Assembly: GCF_014205225.1 (NCBI RefSeq)
Contig: NZ_JACHNB010000001.1
Coordinates: forward strand, 5,437,501-5,501,500
Reading direction: 5' to 3'
DNA: 64,000 nt
Origin: Actinoplanes octamycinicus
GTDB lineage: Bacteria > Actinomycetota > Actinomycetes > Mycobacteriales > Micromonosporaceae
Shown here: in pieces, positions 25,448-33,728 of the stretch
Layout of the letters: every line of letters begins with the position of its first letter
Position numbering within the stretch: position 1 is the first letter of the stretch
The notes under the pieces: generated by a model
Told to the model about the DNA's origin: nothing
Databases searched by the model: none
The model's input: the letters and a program-made list of their open reading frames with translations, nothing else
Translations under genes and position numbers: made by a program

Positions 25448-26188
25448 TCAATCGGTGCGGTAGCGGCCCGGGGTGGTGCCGAACAACGAACGGAACGCCT
25501 CGATGAACGCGCTCGGGCTGCGGAAACCGCAATCGGCCGCCACCCGGGTGACCGGATGCCCGGCGGCGAGCAGGCGCACCGCGTGGTGCAGGCGCAGCTG
25601 TGCCCGCCACTGCGGGAAGGTCAGCCCGGTCTCGGCCCGGAACAGCCGGCTCAGGGTCCGCTCCGCGGCGCCCACCTCCCGGCCCAGCTCACCGAGCGAC
25701 CGCTGGTCGGCCGGGTCGTCGGCGAGCAGTTCGCAGAGCCGGACCAGACGCGGGTCGGTGGGCGCGGGCAGCAGCAGCGGCAGTTGTTCGGCGGACCGCA
25801 CCTGATGCAGCGCCACCTGCTCCAGGTGGTGGCGGTGCGCGGCGGTCAGCGGCGGCCGCGCGTCGTGCTCGTCGCTCAGGGTCCGGATCACCTCGCGCAG
25901 CAGCGGGGCGACGACCAGCACGGTCGGCTCCGCGAAGACCGGCTCCTCGAAGATCAGCGACCGCATCTCGGTCGGCCCGTCGGCCCGGTGCGCGTGCGGG
26001 ACGGTGGCCGGGATCCACACCGCGCGGTTCGGCGGCACCACCCAGGAGCCGCGCCGGGTGGACACCCGCAGCACCCCGCGCACCGGATGGACCAGCTGGT
26101 GCACCACGTGGTCGTGCCAGTCGATCCGCTCCCGGTGGCCGAGGGGCCGGATCGTCGGCCCGGTCAGGATTTGGCGTTCCACCGACAC
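25448..26188 (-). CDS. AraC-family transcriptional regulator
   Basis: 246 aa with a GTG at 26188 (another GTG at 26182 is possible). The N-terminal part (1-120) is a cupin-like effector domain with W-H-D-H-V-V-H-Q-L-V-H-P and P-P-N-R-A-V-W-I-P. The C-terminal 100 residues hold two helix-turn-helix motifs, including A-A-D-C-G-F-R-S-P-S-A-F-I-E-A-F and the closing F-G-T-T-P-G-R-Y-R. It is divergent from the MFS gene with 54 bp between starts, and this pairing of an AraC regulator with a fosmidomycin-resistance-type MFS is common. It most likely controls the exporter. Confidence 0.92.
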   Translation of the reverse strand: MSVERQILTGPTIRPLGHRERIDWHDHVVHQLVHPVRGVLRVSTRRGSWVVPPNRAVWIPATVPHAHRADGPTEMRSLIFEEPVFAEPTVLVVAPLLREVIRTLSDEHDARPPLTAAHRHHLEQVALHQVRSAEQLPLLLPAPTDPRLVRLCELLADDPADQRSLGELGREVGAAERTLSRLFRAETGLTFPQWRAQLRLHHAVRLLAAGHPVTRVAADCGFRSPSAFIEAFRSLFGTTPGRYRTD

Positions 26189-26242
26189 AACGCGGCAGAA
26201 TATCGGAAGTCCGCACGCCGCCGAGCCGGAAGTCTCGGAGGC

Positions 26243-27610
26243 ATGAGTTCTTCCTGGCGACGGATGCGGCTGTGGGGCACCGCGCACGCCGTCGACGACC
26301 TGTACCAAGGCCTGGTCCCGGCCACCCTGCCCTACTTCGTCCTCGATCACCGCTACGGCTACGTGGCGATCTCCGGGCTGACCCTGGCCGCCGCGCTCGG
26401 CAGTTCGATCCCGCAGCCGTTCATCGGGGTGCTGGTCGACCGGTACCGCCTGGACTGGCTGGCCGCCGCCGGGGTGGCCGTGGCCGGGCTCGGCTTCGGG
26501 CTGTCCGGCCTGGTCGGCGGGTGGTATCCGGCGGTGTGGACGCTGATCCTGCTGTCCGGGCTGGGCGTGGCGATGTTCCACCCGGCGGCCGGGCGGGCGG
26601 CGCGGGCCGCGGCCGGGGACAGCGCCGGAGCGATGAGCATCTTCGCGGCCGGCGGCAGCGTCGGCTTCTTCCTCGCCCCGGTCCTGGCCACGCCGCTGCT
26701 GGTGCGTTTCGGGCTGTCCTCGACCGCCCTGTTCGTGCTGCCCGCGCTGGTCGTCGCCGGGTTCCTCGTGCGCCGGCGTCGGGTCGCCCCGGCAAGCAAG
26801 GCCGCGCCGATCGGCAGCGGAGATCAATGGCGGCCGTTCATCGCGCTGACCGGCATCGAGGTGGTCCGCTCCGCCGCGTTCTTCGCGGTGAACACCTTCA
26901 TCGAGCTCTACTGGCTGCGTCACCTGCACGCCGGCCGCGGCCCGGCCGGGGTAGCGCTCGCCGTCTTCCTGGTCGGGGGAGTGGCGGGCACGCTGCTCGG
27001 CGGCCGGATCGCCGACCGGGTGGGTGCCGTCCGTACCGTGCAGTGGGGTGCCCTCGCCGGACTGCCGGCACTGGCCGGACTCGCCTTCACCAGCGGTCCG
27101 GCCCTGCCGTTGATCTTCGCCGGGCTGGCCGGCGTGGCCCTCAACATCCCGTTCGCCGTGCTGGTCAAACTCGGTCAGGACTACCTGCCGTCCCGGCCCG
27201 GCACGGCCGCCGGGGTGACCCTCGGGCTCGGCGTCAGCATCGGCGGCCTGTTCGCCCCGCTGTTCGGCCTGACCGCCCAGGCGCACGGCCCGGAGGGCGT
27301 CTTCGCGCTGCTCTGCCTGACCCCGATCCCGGCGTTCCTGCTGGGCCTGCTGCTGACCGATCCAGATCGCTCAGCTCGTCAGGATCACCAGCTGCTGGGT
27401 GGCCCGGGTCATCGCGACGTAGCGGTCGACCGCCCCCTCGATCCCGTCCCCGAACCGCTCCGGGTCCACCACGACGACCAGGTCGAACTCCAGTCCCTTG
27501 GCAAGCGTCGGGGTCAGCGACCGCACCCGGTCGGTGCCGGCGAAGGCGGGATACCCGATCACGCAGGCGATCCCCTCGGCGTTTGCGGCGAGCCATCCGG
27601 CAAGGATTGA
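26243..27610 (+). CDS. MFS transporter, fosmidomycin-resistance-like, with antisense-overlapping tail
   Basis: 455 aa from the ATG at 26243, after cggagg. Twelve hydrophobic segments occupy residues 1-375; the start L-W-G-T-A-H-A-V-D-D-L-Y-Q-G matches the Fsr-type exporter family, with D-R-Y-R in the loop after helix 2. The family normally ends soon after the last helix (L-L-L-T-D-P-D-R). Here the frame continues about 80 more hydrophilic residues, reading antisense through the 3' end of helR for 240 bp. That tail has no membrane segments or domain and probably came from loss of the original stop codon. Confidence 0.88.
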   Translation: MSSSWRRMRLWGTAHAVDDLYQGLVPATLPYFVLDHRYGYVAISGLTLAAALGSSIPQPFIGVLVDRYRLDWLAAAGVAVAGLGFGLSGLVGGWYPAVWTLILLSGLGVAMFHPAAGRAARAAAGDSAGAMSIFAAGGSVGFFLAPVLATPLLVRFGLSSTALFVLPALVVAGFLVRRRRVAPASKAAPIGSGDQWRPFIALTGIEVVRSAAFFAVNTFIELYWLRHLHAGRGPAGVALAVFLVGGVAGTLLGGRIADRVGAVRTVQWGALAGLPALAGLAFTSGPALPLIFAGLAGVALNIPFAVLVKLGQDYLPSRPGTAAGVTLGLGVSIGGLFAPLFGLTAQAHGPEGVFALLCLTPIPAFLLGLLLTDPDRSARQDHQLLGGPGHRDVAVDRPLDPVPEPLRVHHDDQVELQSLGKRRGQRPHPVGAGEGGIPDHAGDPLGVCGEPSGKD

Positions 27611-29473
27611 ATCAAGATCAACGACCGATTTGTGTACGACCGGAATGCCGCTGCTCCGGATCGACGTCGGAACGTTGGCATCGGGCAGCGCCGCCCGGAT
27701 CACCGGCTCGGCCTCGGCCATCACCTCCTCCGGCGTCCGATAGTTGATCGTCAGCGACGCCATGGTCACCTGGTCCAGCCCGACCCGGCGCAGCCGTTGC
27801 TCCCAGGTCTCGGTGAACCCGTGCCGGGCCTGCGCCCGGTCGCCGACCACGGTGAAGCTGCGCGACGGGCAGCGCAGCAGCAGCATCTGCCACTCCGCGT
27901 CGGTCAGCTCCTGCGCCTCGTCCACCACGATGTGCGCGAACGGCCCGGCGAGCAGGTCGGCGTCGGCCGGCGGCAGCGCGCTGCCCTCGGCCAGCACGTC
28001 GCGCAGGTCCTGCTGGCGCAGCATGGTCATCAGGCCCTCGCCGTCGTCGTACTCGTTCGAGGCGATCAGGTCGTCGACCACCCGGTCCATCCGCTGGCGC
28101 CCGGCGGCGAGGGCGGCCCGTTCCCGGGTCCGGCGCTCGGCGGCCGACGGGTCGCCGAGCCGCTGCCGGACCGCGTCCAGCAGCGGCAGATCGGCCTCGG
28201 TCCAGGCCCGCGGGTCGTCCCGCTGCAGCCGGCGGATCTCCTCGACGCTCAGCCAGGGCGCGCACCTGCGCAGGTAGGCCGGCACCGACCAGAGATCGGC
28301 CACCAGGTCGGTGGCCTCCAGGATCGGCCAGGCCCGGTTGAGCGCCGAGCGCAGCTCCCGGCTGCGGGCCGGCGCGGTGCCGTCCCGCTCGGCGAGGATC
28401 GCCAGCAGCTCCTCCCAGATCTGCTCGCGGGCCTCGTTGTGCGGGGTGCCCGGGTCCGGCGCCTCGAACGCCGCCGCCCAGTCCCGCGCGGTCACCCGCA
28501 CCTCGCCGTCCTCGGTCGCCGCGGTCATCGCCGTCGAAGGCGGTTCCTCGTAGAACCGGACCGCGGTCTCCATCGCCCGGACCAGGTCGGCCGACGCCTT
28601 GAGCCGGGCCACCTCGGGATCCGTCTCGGGCCGCGCCGCCGGGCCCTCCGGGAGCAGGTCGCGCAGCGTGCAGGTCTGCACGTCCTCCTCGCCGAGGTTG
28701 GGCAGCACGTCCGCGACGTAGGCCAGGTACGGCTCGTGCGGGCCGACGAAGAGCACCCCGCCGCGCCGCTGCCCGAGCCGCGGGTCGTGGTAGAGCAGGT
28801 ACGCGGTCCGGTGCAGCGCCACCACGGTCTTCCCGGTGCCCGGCCCGCCGTCGACGACCAGCGCGCCGCGCGACCCGGCCCGGATGATCGCGTCCTGGTC
28901 GGCCTGGATGGTGCCGAGCACGTCGCGCATCCGCGGCGACCGGCTGGTGCCCAGGCTGGCGATGAACGCCGACTGGTCGTCCAGCGCGGCGTGCTGGTGT
29001 TCCAGGCCGTCGGCGGTGAACAGCTCGTCCCAGTAGTCCACGATCCGGCCCTCGACCCACCGATACCGGCGCCGGCTGACCAGGTCCTTCGGGTCGGCGT
29101 GGGTGGCGCCGAAGAACGGCTCGGCGGCCGGTGACCGCCAGTCGAGCAGCAGCCGGCCGCCCTCGCCGTCGGTCAGCCCGAGCCGGCCGATGTAGACCGT
29201 CTCGCCGTCCTCCCGCACCATCCGGCCGAGGCAGACGTCCAGGCTGAACCGGCGCAGCGCGCGCAGCCGCGCGGTCATCCGGCGGACCGCGTCGTCCCGG
29301 TCGACCGCCTGCCGCCCCTTGCCGGCCGGCGCCCGCCGCTCGGCCTCCAGGCGGTCGGACAGCTCGGCGATCGACCGGGTCAGGTTCTCGGCGATCAGGG
29401 TGAAGTGCTTCTCGTCCGCGGCGATCAGCGCAGGGTCGTTCTTGGCGGTGTCCGGAAGGGCGAAGACGCTCAT
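27371..29473 (-). CDS. helR: HelR, RNA polymerase recycling ATPase / rifamycin resistance
   Basis: 700 aa UvrD/Rep-like protein of the HelD group. An N-terminal coiled coil (about 1-80, E-K-H-F-T-L-I-A-E-N then R-M-T-A-R-L-R-A-L-R-R) would enter the RNA polymerase secondary channel. Walker A G-G-P-G-T-G-K-T is at 209-216 and Walker B is I-V-V-D-E-A-Q-E-L. C-terminal helicase motifs are L-A-K-G-L-E-F-D and Y-V-A-M-T-R-A-T-Q-Q-L. HelR of Streptomyces and Mycobacterium abscessus dislodges rifamycin and stalled RNA polymerase. The HelR rather than HelD assignment rests on size and on the context of a glycosyltransferase plus RAE. It overlaps the upstream gene as ATGA. Confidence 0.85.
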   Translation of the reverse strand: MSVFALPDTAKNDPALIAADEKHFTLIAENLTRSIAELSDRLEAERRAPAGKGRQAVDRDDAVRRMTARLRALRRFSLDVCLGRMVREDGETVYIGRLGLTDGEGGRLLLDWRSPAAEPFFGATHADPKDLVSRRRYRWVEGRIVDYWDELFTADGLEHQHAALDDQSAFIASLGTSRSPRMRDVLGTIQADQDAIIRAGSRGALVVDGGPGTGKTVVALHRTAYLLYHDPRLGQRRGGVLFVGPHEPYLAYVADVLPNLGEEDVQTCTLRDLLPEGPAARPETDPEVARLKASADLVRAMETAVRFYEEPPSTAMTAATEDGEVRVTARDWAAAFEAPDPGTPHNEAREQIWEELLAILAERDGTAPARSRELRSALNRAWPILEATDLVADLWSVPAYLRRCAPWLSVEEIRRLQRDDPRAWTEADLPLLDAVRQRLGDPSAAERRTRERAALAAGRQRMDRVVDDLIASNEYDDGEGLMTMLRQQDLRDVLAEGSALPPADADLLAGPFAHIVVDEAQELTDAEWQMLLLRCPSRSFTVVGDRAQARHGFTETWEQRLRRVGLDQVTMASLTINYRTPEEVMAEAEPVIRAALPDANVPTSIRSSGIPVVHKSVVDLDSILAGWLAANAEGIACVIGYPAFAGTDRVRSLTPTLAKGLEFDLVVVVDPERFGDGIEGAVDRYVAMTRATQQLVILTS

Positions 29474-30609
29474 CGGCGGTACTCCTCGATCAACATCTCG
29501 GCGGCGACGGCCGCGCCGTCCTCGACCATCGCGGCGGCGACGGCGGCCGCGGTCGCGGCGGTCTCCGGGGACAGGGCGGTCTTCAACGCCGTCTCGATCG
29601 AGCCGTCGGAGGAGGCGGCGCCGATGCCGAGGGCGGTCACCCGGCTCGCCCAGTAGGGCTGGTCACCGCTGTACGGGACGATCACCTGCGGGGCGCCGGC
29701 CCGGGCCGCGGTGTGCGTGGTGCCGGAGCCGCCGTGGTGCACCACCGCGGCCACCCGCCGGAACAGTGCCGGGTGGCTGGCCTCGCCGATCACCAGGCAG
29801 TCCTCCGCCTCGAGGCCGGCCCAGCCCCGGGACAGGATCACCCGGTGGCCCTGGGCGCGGACCGCCTCGACCGCGGCCCGCCCGGCGTCACCCATCGGCA
29901 TGCTGCCGAACCCGACGTAGACCGGCGGCTCGCCGTCGTCGAGGAAATCCTCCAGCTCATCGGAGAGCGGGCCCTCGTCCGGCAGGATCCAGGTGCCGGT
30001 CTGCACCACCTCCAGCTCGGACGGCTCCGGCCACGGCCCGAGCAGCGAGTCGGTGGCCAGCCAGGGCAGCTCGGTGAACCCGTGGTCCCGGACGTTGCCG
30101 ACGGGCGGCAGGCCGTGCCCGGCCCGTTCGGCGTTCAGCAGGTCGCGGAACAGCTCGTTCGCGGCCCGGGCGTCCTGCTCCCAGAGCGCGCGGTTGTCGG
30201 CGCCGGCCGGTGTCACGCCCGGCCGGGTGATCGGGGCGTGGTGCGGCGACGGCAGCGAGTTCGGCTGGAAGGCCGCGTAGACGTACGGGATCCCGCGTGA
30301 CTCGGCCACCGACCGGGCGCCCAGCACCGACGGCAGGATCCCGGTCGCCACGATCAGGTCGGCCTCCGGCAGCTTCGCGAACTGCTCGGCGATCAGCGCG
30401 GCCGCCCGGTCCCTGATCGTGCCGGTCTTCGGCGCCCGGACCGGTTCGCCGACCGGCAGCAGCGTGACGCCGGCCGCGGCGAAGCGCTCCGGATCGTCGG
30501 CCGGGGCGCCGACGGTGACCCGCACCCCGTGTCCCTGCAAGCGCACCGCCAGACCGATCAGTGGTTCGACGCCCCCGCGCGAGTCGTACGTCGACAGCAC
30601 CACGTGCAC
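29470..30609 (-). CDS. MGT-family glycosyltransferase, probable rifamycin-inactivating Rgt
   Basis: 379 aa from the GTG at 30609, 7 bp after ggggga. GT1/MGT fold: N-terminal V-L-S-T-Y-D-S-R-G-G-V-E-P-L, and the C-terminal donor site H-H-G-G-S-G-T-T-H-T-A-A-R-A-G-A-P-Q with D-Q-P-Y-W-A. Such enzymes transfer glucose to small lipophilic molecules. It is followed directly by helR in one operon and preceded by an RAE-like palindrome, the element found upstream of rifamycin-modifying genes (rgt, arr, rph, rox), so rifamycin is the likely acceptor. A macrolide acceptor cannot be excluded by sequence alone. Confidence 0.8.
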   Translation of the reverse strand: MHVVLSTYDSRGGVEPLIGLAVRLQGHGVRVTVGAPADDPERFAAAGVTLLPVGEPVRAPKTGTIRDRAAALIAEQFAKLPEADLIVATGILPSVLGARSVAESRGIPYVYAAFQPNSLPSPHHAPITRPGVTPAGADNRALWEQDARAANELFRDLLNAERAGHGLPPVGNVRDHGFTELPWLATDSLLGPWPEPSELEVVQTGTWILPDEGPLSDELEDFLDDGEPPVYVGFGSMPMGDAGRAAVEAVRAQGHRVILSRGWAGLEAEDCLVIGEASHPALFRRVAAVVHHGGSGTTHTAARAGAPQVIVPYSGDQPYWASRVTALGIGAASSDGSIETALKTALSPETAATAAAVAAAMVEDGAAVAAEMLIEEYRR

Positions 30610-30669
30610 TCTGGTTCCCCCATTTTCGCAGCTCACAGCGTTTGACTCGACGATTGTGCGGGAGAACCC

Positions 30670-30688
30670 GGGTCTTGCCGCAAGACCC
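30670..30688. promoter_or_regulatory. rifamycin-associated element (RAE)-like palindrome
   Basis: gggtcttg (30670-30677), ccg, caagaccc (30681-30688). On the minus strand it reads gggggtcttgcggcaagaccc, matching the RAE core as I remember it (GGGG-CTTGCGGCAAG-CCCC). It lies 60 bp before the rgt start codon. Confidence 0.75.
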
Positions 30689-30703
30689 CCGGTCTGCTAT
30701 AGC
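30675..30703 (+). promoter_or_regulatory. promoter for the GAF-LuxR/aldolase operon, embedded in the RAE
   Basis: TTGCCG (30675-30680), exactly 17 bp, TATAGC (30698-30703). The -35 lies inside the RAE palindrome, so the same element could influence the rightward operon as well as rgt-helR. Confidence 0.45.
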
Positions 30704-30779
30704 TTAGAAATGGGAAGAGGTGTGTTCTCCCTTTCCCGGCCCCTTTATCAGCGCCCATGAATGGCGTAACTTCACCATC

Positions 30780-31502
30780 ATGTCCACCGGGCCTCGGTTC
30801 CGGTTCGATCAGGCGCTCGCCGACGTCTACGGCGACCTGCGGCTCACCCCGGTGCTGCGCCGCACGCTCCGGCACACCCAGCGGCTGACCGGTTCGGCCG
30901 CCGCCAGCGTTTCGCTGATCGACGCCGACCACGGCCGGTACCTCAAGGCCGCGGAGTACGGCGCGTCCTGCCGGCTCGGCCAGACCTTCCCGCTCGACGA
31001 GGGTGCCACCGGCCGGGCCGTCGCGCTGCGCCGCCCGGTCGTCATCCCGGACTACGCCCGGCTGCGCTCCGGGCACCTGGCCGGCGCGAACCCGGGCCGG
31101 GCGGTCGCCGTCCCGATCTGGTGGCGCGGCGAGGTGATCGCCGTGACCGTGGCCTTCGGCACCCCGGCCGACCTGGACGTCGACGAGCTGGAGGCGTTCG
31201 TCCAGTCGGTGGCCGGCGCGATCGTCGAGTCCCGCCGCCGGGCCCCGGTCCACGCCGGCGGTTTCCCGGGCGCGCCGTTCACCCCGCGCGAGACCGACGT
31301 GCTGGCGCTGCTGCGCTCCGGGCGCACCGACCGGGAGATCGCCGCCCGCCTGGTCCTCTCGCCGCGGACCGTGGAGAAGCACGTCGCCGCGATCCTGCGC
31401 AAGACCGGCGCCGGCAACCGGACCGCCGCGGTGCTGACCGCGATGGACAACGGCTGGATGGGGGAAATCACCCATACCCGAGGGGCGAGCCACGCGGTTT
31501 GA
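30780..31502 (+). CDS. GAF-domain LuxR-family transcriptional regulator
   Basis: 240 aa from the ATG at 30780; no strong ribosome binding site, consistent with a short leader. Residues about 20-160 form a GAF domain (A-A-S-V-S-L-I-D, F-P-L-D-E-G-A-T-G-R-A-V-A). Residues about 175-235 are a LuxR helix-turn-helix: F-T-P-R-E-T-D-V-L-A-L-L, R-E-I-A-A-R-L-V-L-S-P-R-T-V-E-K-H-V. It ends 8 bp before the aldolase gene and is probably the operon's own regulator, sensing a small molecule through GAF. Confidence 0.88.
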   Translation: MSTGPRFRFDQALADVYGDLRLTPVLRRTLRHTQRLTGSAAASVSLIDADHGRYLKAAEYGASCRLGQTFPLDEGATGRAVALRRPVVIPDYARLRSGHLAGANPGRAVAVPIWWRGEVIAVTVAFGTPADLDVDELEAFVQSVAGAIVESRRRAPVHAGGFPGAPFTPRETDVLALLRSGRTDREIAARLVLSPRTVEKHVAAILRKTGAGNRTAAVLTAMDNGWMGEITHTRGASHAV

Positions 31503-31510
31503 CTGGTGGC

Positions 31511-32371
31511 GTGCCCGTGGTGCCGATGAAAGAGCTGCTGGACCGCGCCCTGGCCGACCGTTACGCGGTCGGCGCTTTCAACATCGTCAATGACCTGACC
31601 ATCGAGGCGGTGCTGGCCGCCGCCGTCGCCGAGCGCGCGCCGGTCATTCTGCAGACCTCGGTCAAAACCGTTCTGCAGTACGGCCGGAGTCGCCTGTTCG
31701 GCATCGTCCAAGCCCTGGTCGAAGACGTTCCGGTGCCGGTCACGCTGCACCTGGACCACTGTCCCGACCGGGCGGTGATCAGCGACTGCCTGGCCGGCGG
31801 CTGGAACTCGGTGCTGTTCGACGCGCACGAGCTGACCGTCGCCGAGAACCTGCGGCAGACCACCGAGGTCGTGGCCGAGGCGCGCGAGGTCGGCGCGCAC
31901 GTCGAAGGCGAGATCGAGGGCATCCAGGGCGTCGAGGACGGCGTCGGCTCGGACGCCGCACCGGCCGTCTACGCACTGGACGTGGCCGTCGACTTCATCA
32001 AGCACACCGGGGTGGACTGTTTCGCCCCGGCCATCGGGAACGCGCACGGGCAGTACAAGAAGGCACCGACCCTGGACGCGCAACGGGTCAGCGACCTGGT
32101 CGCGGCGACCGGGGTGCCGATGGCGCTGCACGGCGGCACCGGCCTCTCCGACGCGCAGTTCACCGATCTGATCGCGCGCGGCTGCGCCAAGGTGAACATC
32201 TCCACGGCGCTCAAGGAGAGCTTCATGAAATCCGGCGCCGCCTTTCTCGCCGACGCGGCCGCCCGGGACAGATGGGATCCGCCGGCGCTGTTCACCCAGC
32301 AGCGGGAAGCGGTGACGGAGATGGCGCGACGGCACATCCGGCTGTTCGGCGGCTCGGGGCGGGCCTGGTGA
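31511..32371 (+). CDS. class II ketose-bisphosphate aldolase (GatY/KbaY/Fba type)
   Basis: 286 aa; the GTG at 31511 aligns with the usual M-P-L-V start, and an ATG at 31526 is possible. Zn-dependent aldolase features: L-H-L-D-H-C with catalytic Asp82 and zinc His83, V-E-G-E-I-E-G-I, G-N-A-H-G-Q-Y, and A-L-H-G-G-T-G-L followed by K-V-N-I-S-T. It cleaves or forms a ketose 1,6-bisphosphate-like bond through DHAP. The stop overlaps the HAD gene as GTGA. With the DHA kinase subunits downstream, it probably handles DHAP made in this pathway. Confidence 0.92.
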   Translation: MPVVPMKELLDRALADRYAVGAFNIVNDLTIEAVLAAAVAERAPVILQTSVKTVLQYGRSRLFGIVQALVEDVPVPVTLHLDHCPDRAVISDCLAGGWNSVLFDAHELTVAENLRQTTEVVAEAREVGAHVEGEIEGIQGVEDGVGSDAAPAVYALDVAVDFIKHTGVDCFAPAIGNAHGQYKKAPTLDAQRVSDLVAATGVPMALHGGTGLSDAQFTDLIARGCAKVNISTALKESFMKSGAAFLADAAARDRWDPPALFTQQREAVTEMARRHIRLFGGSGRAW

Positions 32372-33132
32372 CCGCGCTCATCTTCGACTGCGACGGGGTC
32401 CTCGCCGATACCGAGCGGCACGGGCACCTGCCGGCGTTCAACGCGACCTTCGAACGGTTCGGGCTGCCGGTGCGCTGGAGCGAGGCCGAATACGGGCGGA
32501 AACTGCGGATCGGCGGGGGCAAGGAGCGGCTCGCCAGCCTGTTCCAGGACGGGTCGCTGGCCGTGGGCGGAGATCGTACGCAAACCATCGCGGCCTGGCA
32601 CCGGGCGAAGACGGAGATATTCACCGACCTGGTGTCGTCGGGCCGGATTCCGGCCCGTCCGGGCATCGCCCGAACCATCTCCGCGGCGCTCGCGGCCGGC
32701 TGGACCGTCGCGGTCGCCTCCACCTCGGCGGAGGTCTCGGTACGCGCGGTCCTCGCCCACGCGGTCGGCGCCGGCCTGGCCAGGCGCATCCCGGTGTTCG
32801 CGGGCGACGTGGTGCCGGCCAAGAAACCGGACCCGGCGATCTACACGATGACCGTCGAGCGGCTCGGGCTCGACCCGGCGGACACCCTGGTCGTCGAGGA
32901 CTCGCGGAACGGCCTGCTGGCGGCCGCCGGGGCCGGGCTGACCTGCCTGATCACGGTCAACGACTACACCCGGGACGAGGACTTCGGCGAGGCGGTCCTG
33001 GTGGTGTCCGAACTGGGTGATCCGTGGCGGCCGCCGATCGAGGTGCTGGCCAATCGGGGCGCGGCGAAACCCGGCGACTACGTGACCCTGAACGACCTGC
33101 GGGCGTGCCTCCCGGAAAGGGGCCTGGAATGA
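32368..33132 (+). CDS. HAD-superfamily phosphatase (CbbY/beta-phosphoglucomutase-like)
   Basis: 254 aa, GTG at 32368 overlapping the aldolase stop. HAD motif I F-D-C-D-G-V (Asp7, Asp9), a helical cap of about 70 residues with L-R-I-G-G-G-K-E-R-L, motif II A-S-T-S, motif III K-K-P-D-P-A-I-Y and motif IV V-V-E-D-S-R-N-G. This is HAD subfamily IA with a CbbY-like cap. It would remove a phosphate from a sugar phosphate, or move it, in the same pathway as the aldolase. It overlaps the DhaL start as ATGA. Confidence 0.9.
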   Translation: MTALIFDCDGVLADTERHGHLPAFNATFERFGLPVRWSEAEYGRKLRIGGGKERLASLFQDGSLAVGGDRTQTIAAWHRAKTEIFTDLVSSGRIPARPGIARTISAALAAGWTVAVASTSAEVSVRAVLAHAVGAGLARRIPVFAGDVVPAKKPDPAIYTMTVERLGLDPADTLVVEDSRNGLLAAAGAGLTCLITVNDYTRDEDFGEAVLVVSELGDPWRPPIEVLANRGAAKPGDYVTLNDLRACLPERGLE

Positions 33133-33728
33133 ACCGGACCGAACTCGTGGTGCGCACCATCGCGGAGACGGCGATCGCCAACGAGAAGTATTTCGGGGAC
33201 CTGGACGCGGTCGTCGGGGACGGCGATTTCGGGTATTCGCTGGCCCGCGGATTCGAGAAACTCCTGGACGGGTGGGACGACCTCGATCGGACCGATTCCG
33301 GGACCTTTCTGAAACGCTGCGGGATGACCATCGCGTCGCGGATCGGAGGGACTTCCGGGCCGCTCTGGGGGACCGCTTTCCTGCGTGCCGGGGCGGCCGC
33401 CGTCGATCCGCTGGACCGGGCTCGGGTGGTGACGATGCTGCGCGCCGCGATCGACGGGATCAAGGCGCGCGGCCAGTCGGACCTCGGCGACAAGACATTG
33501 CTGGACGCTCTGGTCCCCTTCACCGACTTCCTGGAGAAGAGCGACGACATCTCGGGCGCGGCTCAGGCCGCGCGGCAAGCGGCCGAGGCGACCAGTTCCA
33601 TGGTCGCGAAACGGGGACGGGCGGCCTACACCGGCGAACGGAGCCGGGGCTCGGTGGACGCGGGGGCCATGGCGGTGGCGGTCATCGCCGAACGCATCAG
33701 CGACGTGTGGCAGGGAGCCGGATCATGA
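33129..33728 (+). CDS. dhaL: dihydroxyacetone kinase subunit DhaL
   Basis: 199 aa helical Dak2/DhaL domain. The Mg-ADP site is L-D-A-V-V-G-D-G-D-F-G (Asp26, Asp31, Asp33); most DhaL proteins have His where Phe34 stands. Also visible are T-S-G-P-L-W-G-T-A-F, D-K-T-L-L-D-A-L and G-E-R-S-R-G-S-V-D-A-G-A. It provides the nucleotide site and works with DhaK. No DhaM or PTS component is nearby, so phosphate presumably comes straight from ATP. It overlaps dhaK by 4 bp. Confidence 0.9.
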   Translation: MNRTELVVRTIAETAIANEKYFGDLDAVVGDGDFGYSLARGFEKLLDGWDDLDRTDSGTFLKRCGMTIASRIGGTSGPLWGTAFLRAGAAAVDPLDRARVVTMLRAAIDGIKARGQSDLGDKTLLDALVPFTDFLEKSDDISGAAQAARQAAEATSSMVAKRGRAAYTGERSRGSVDAGAMAVAVIAERISDVWQGAGS

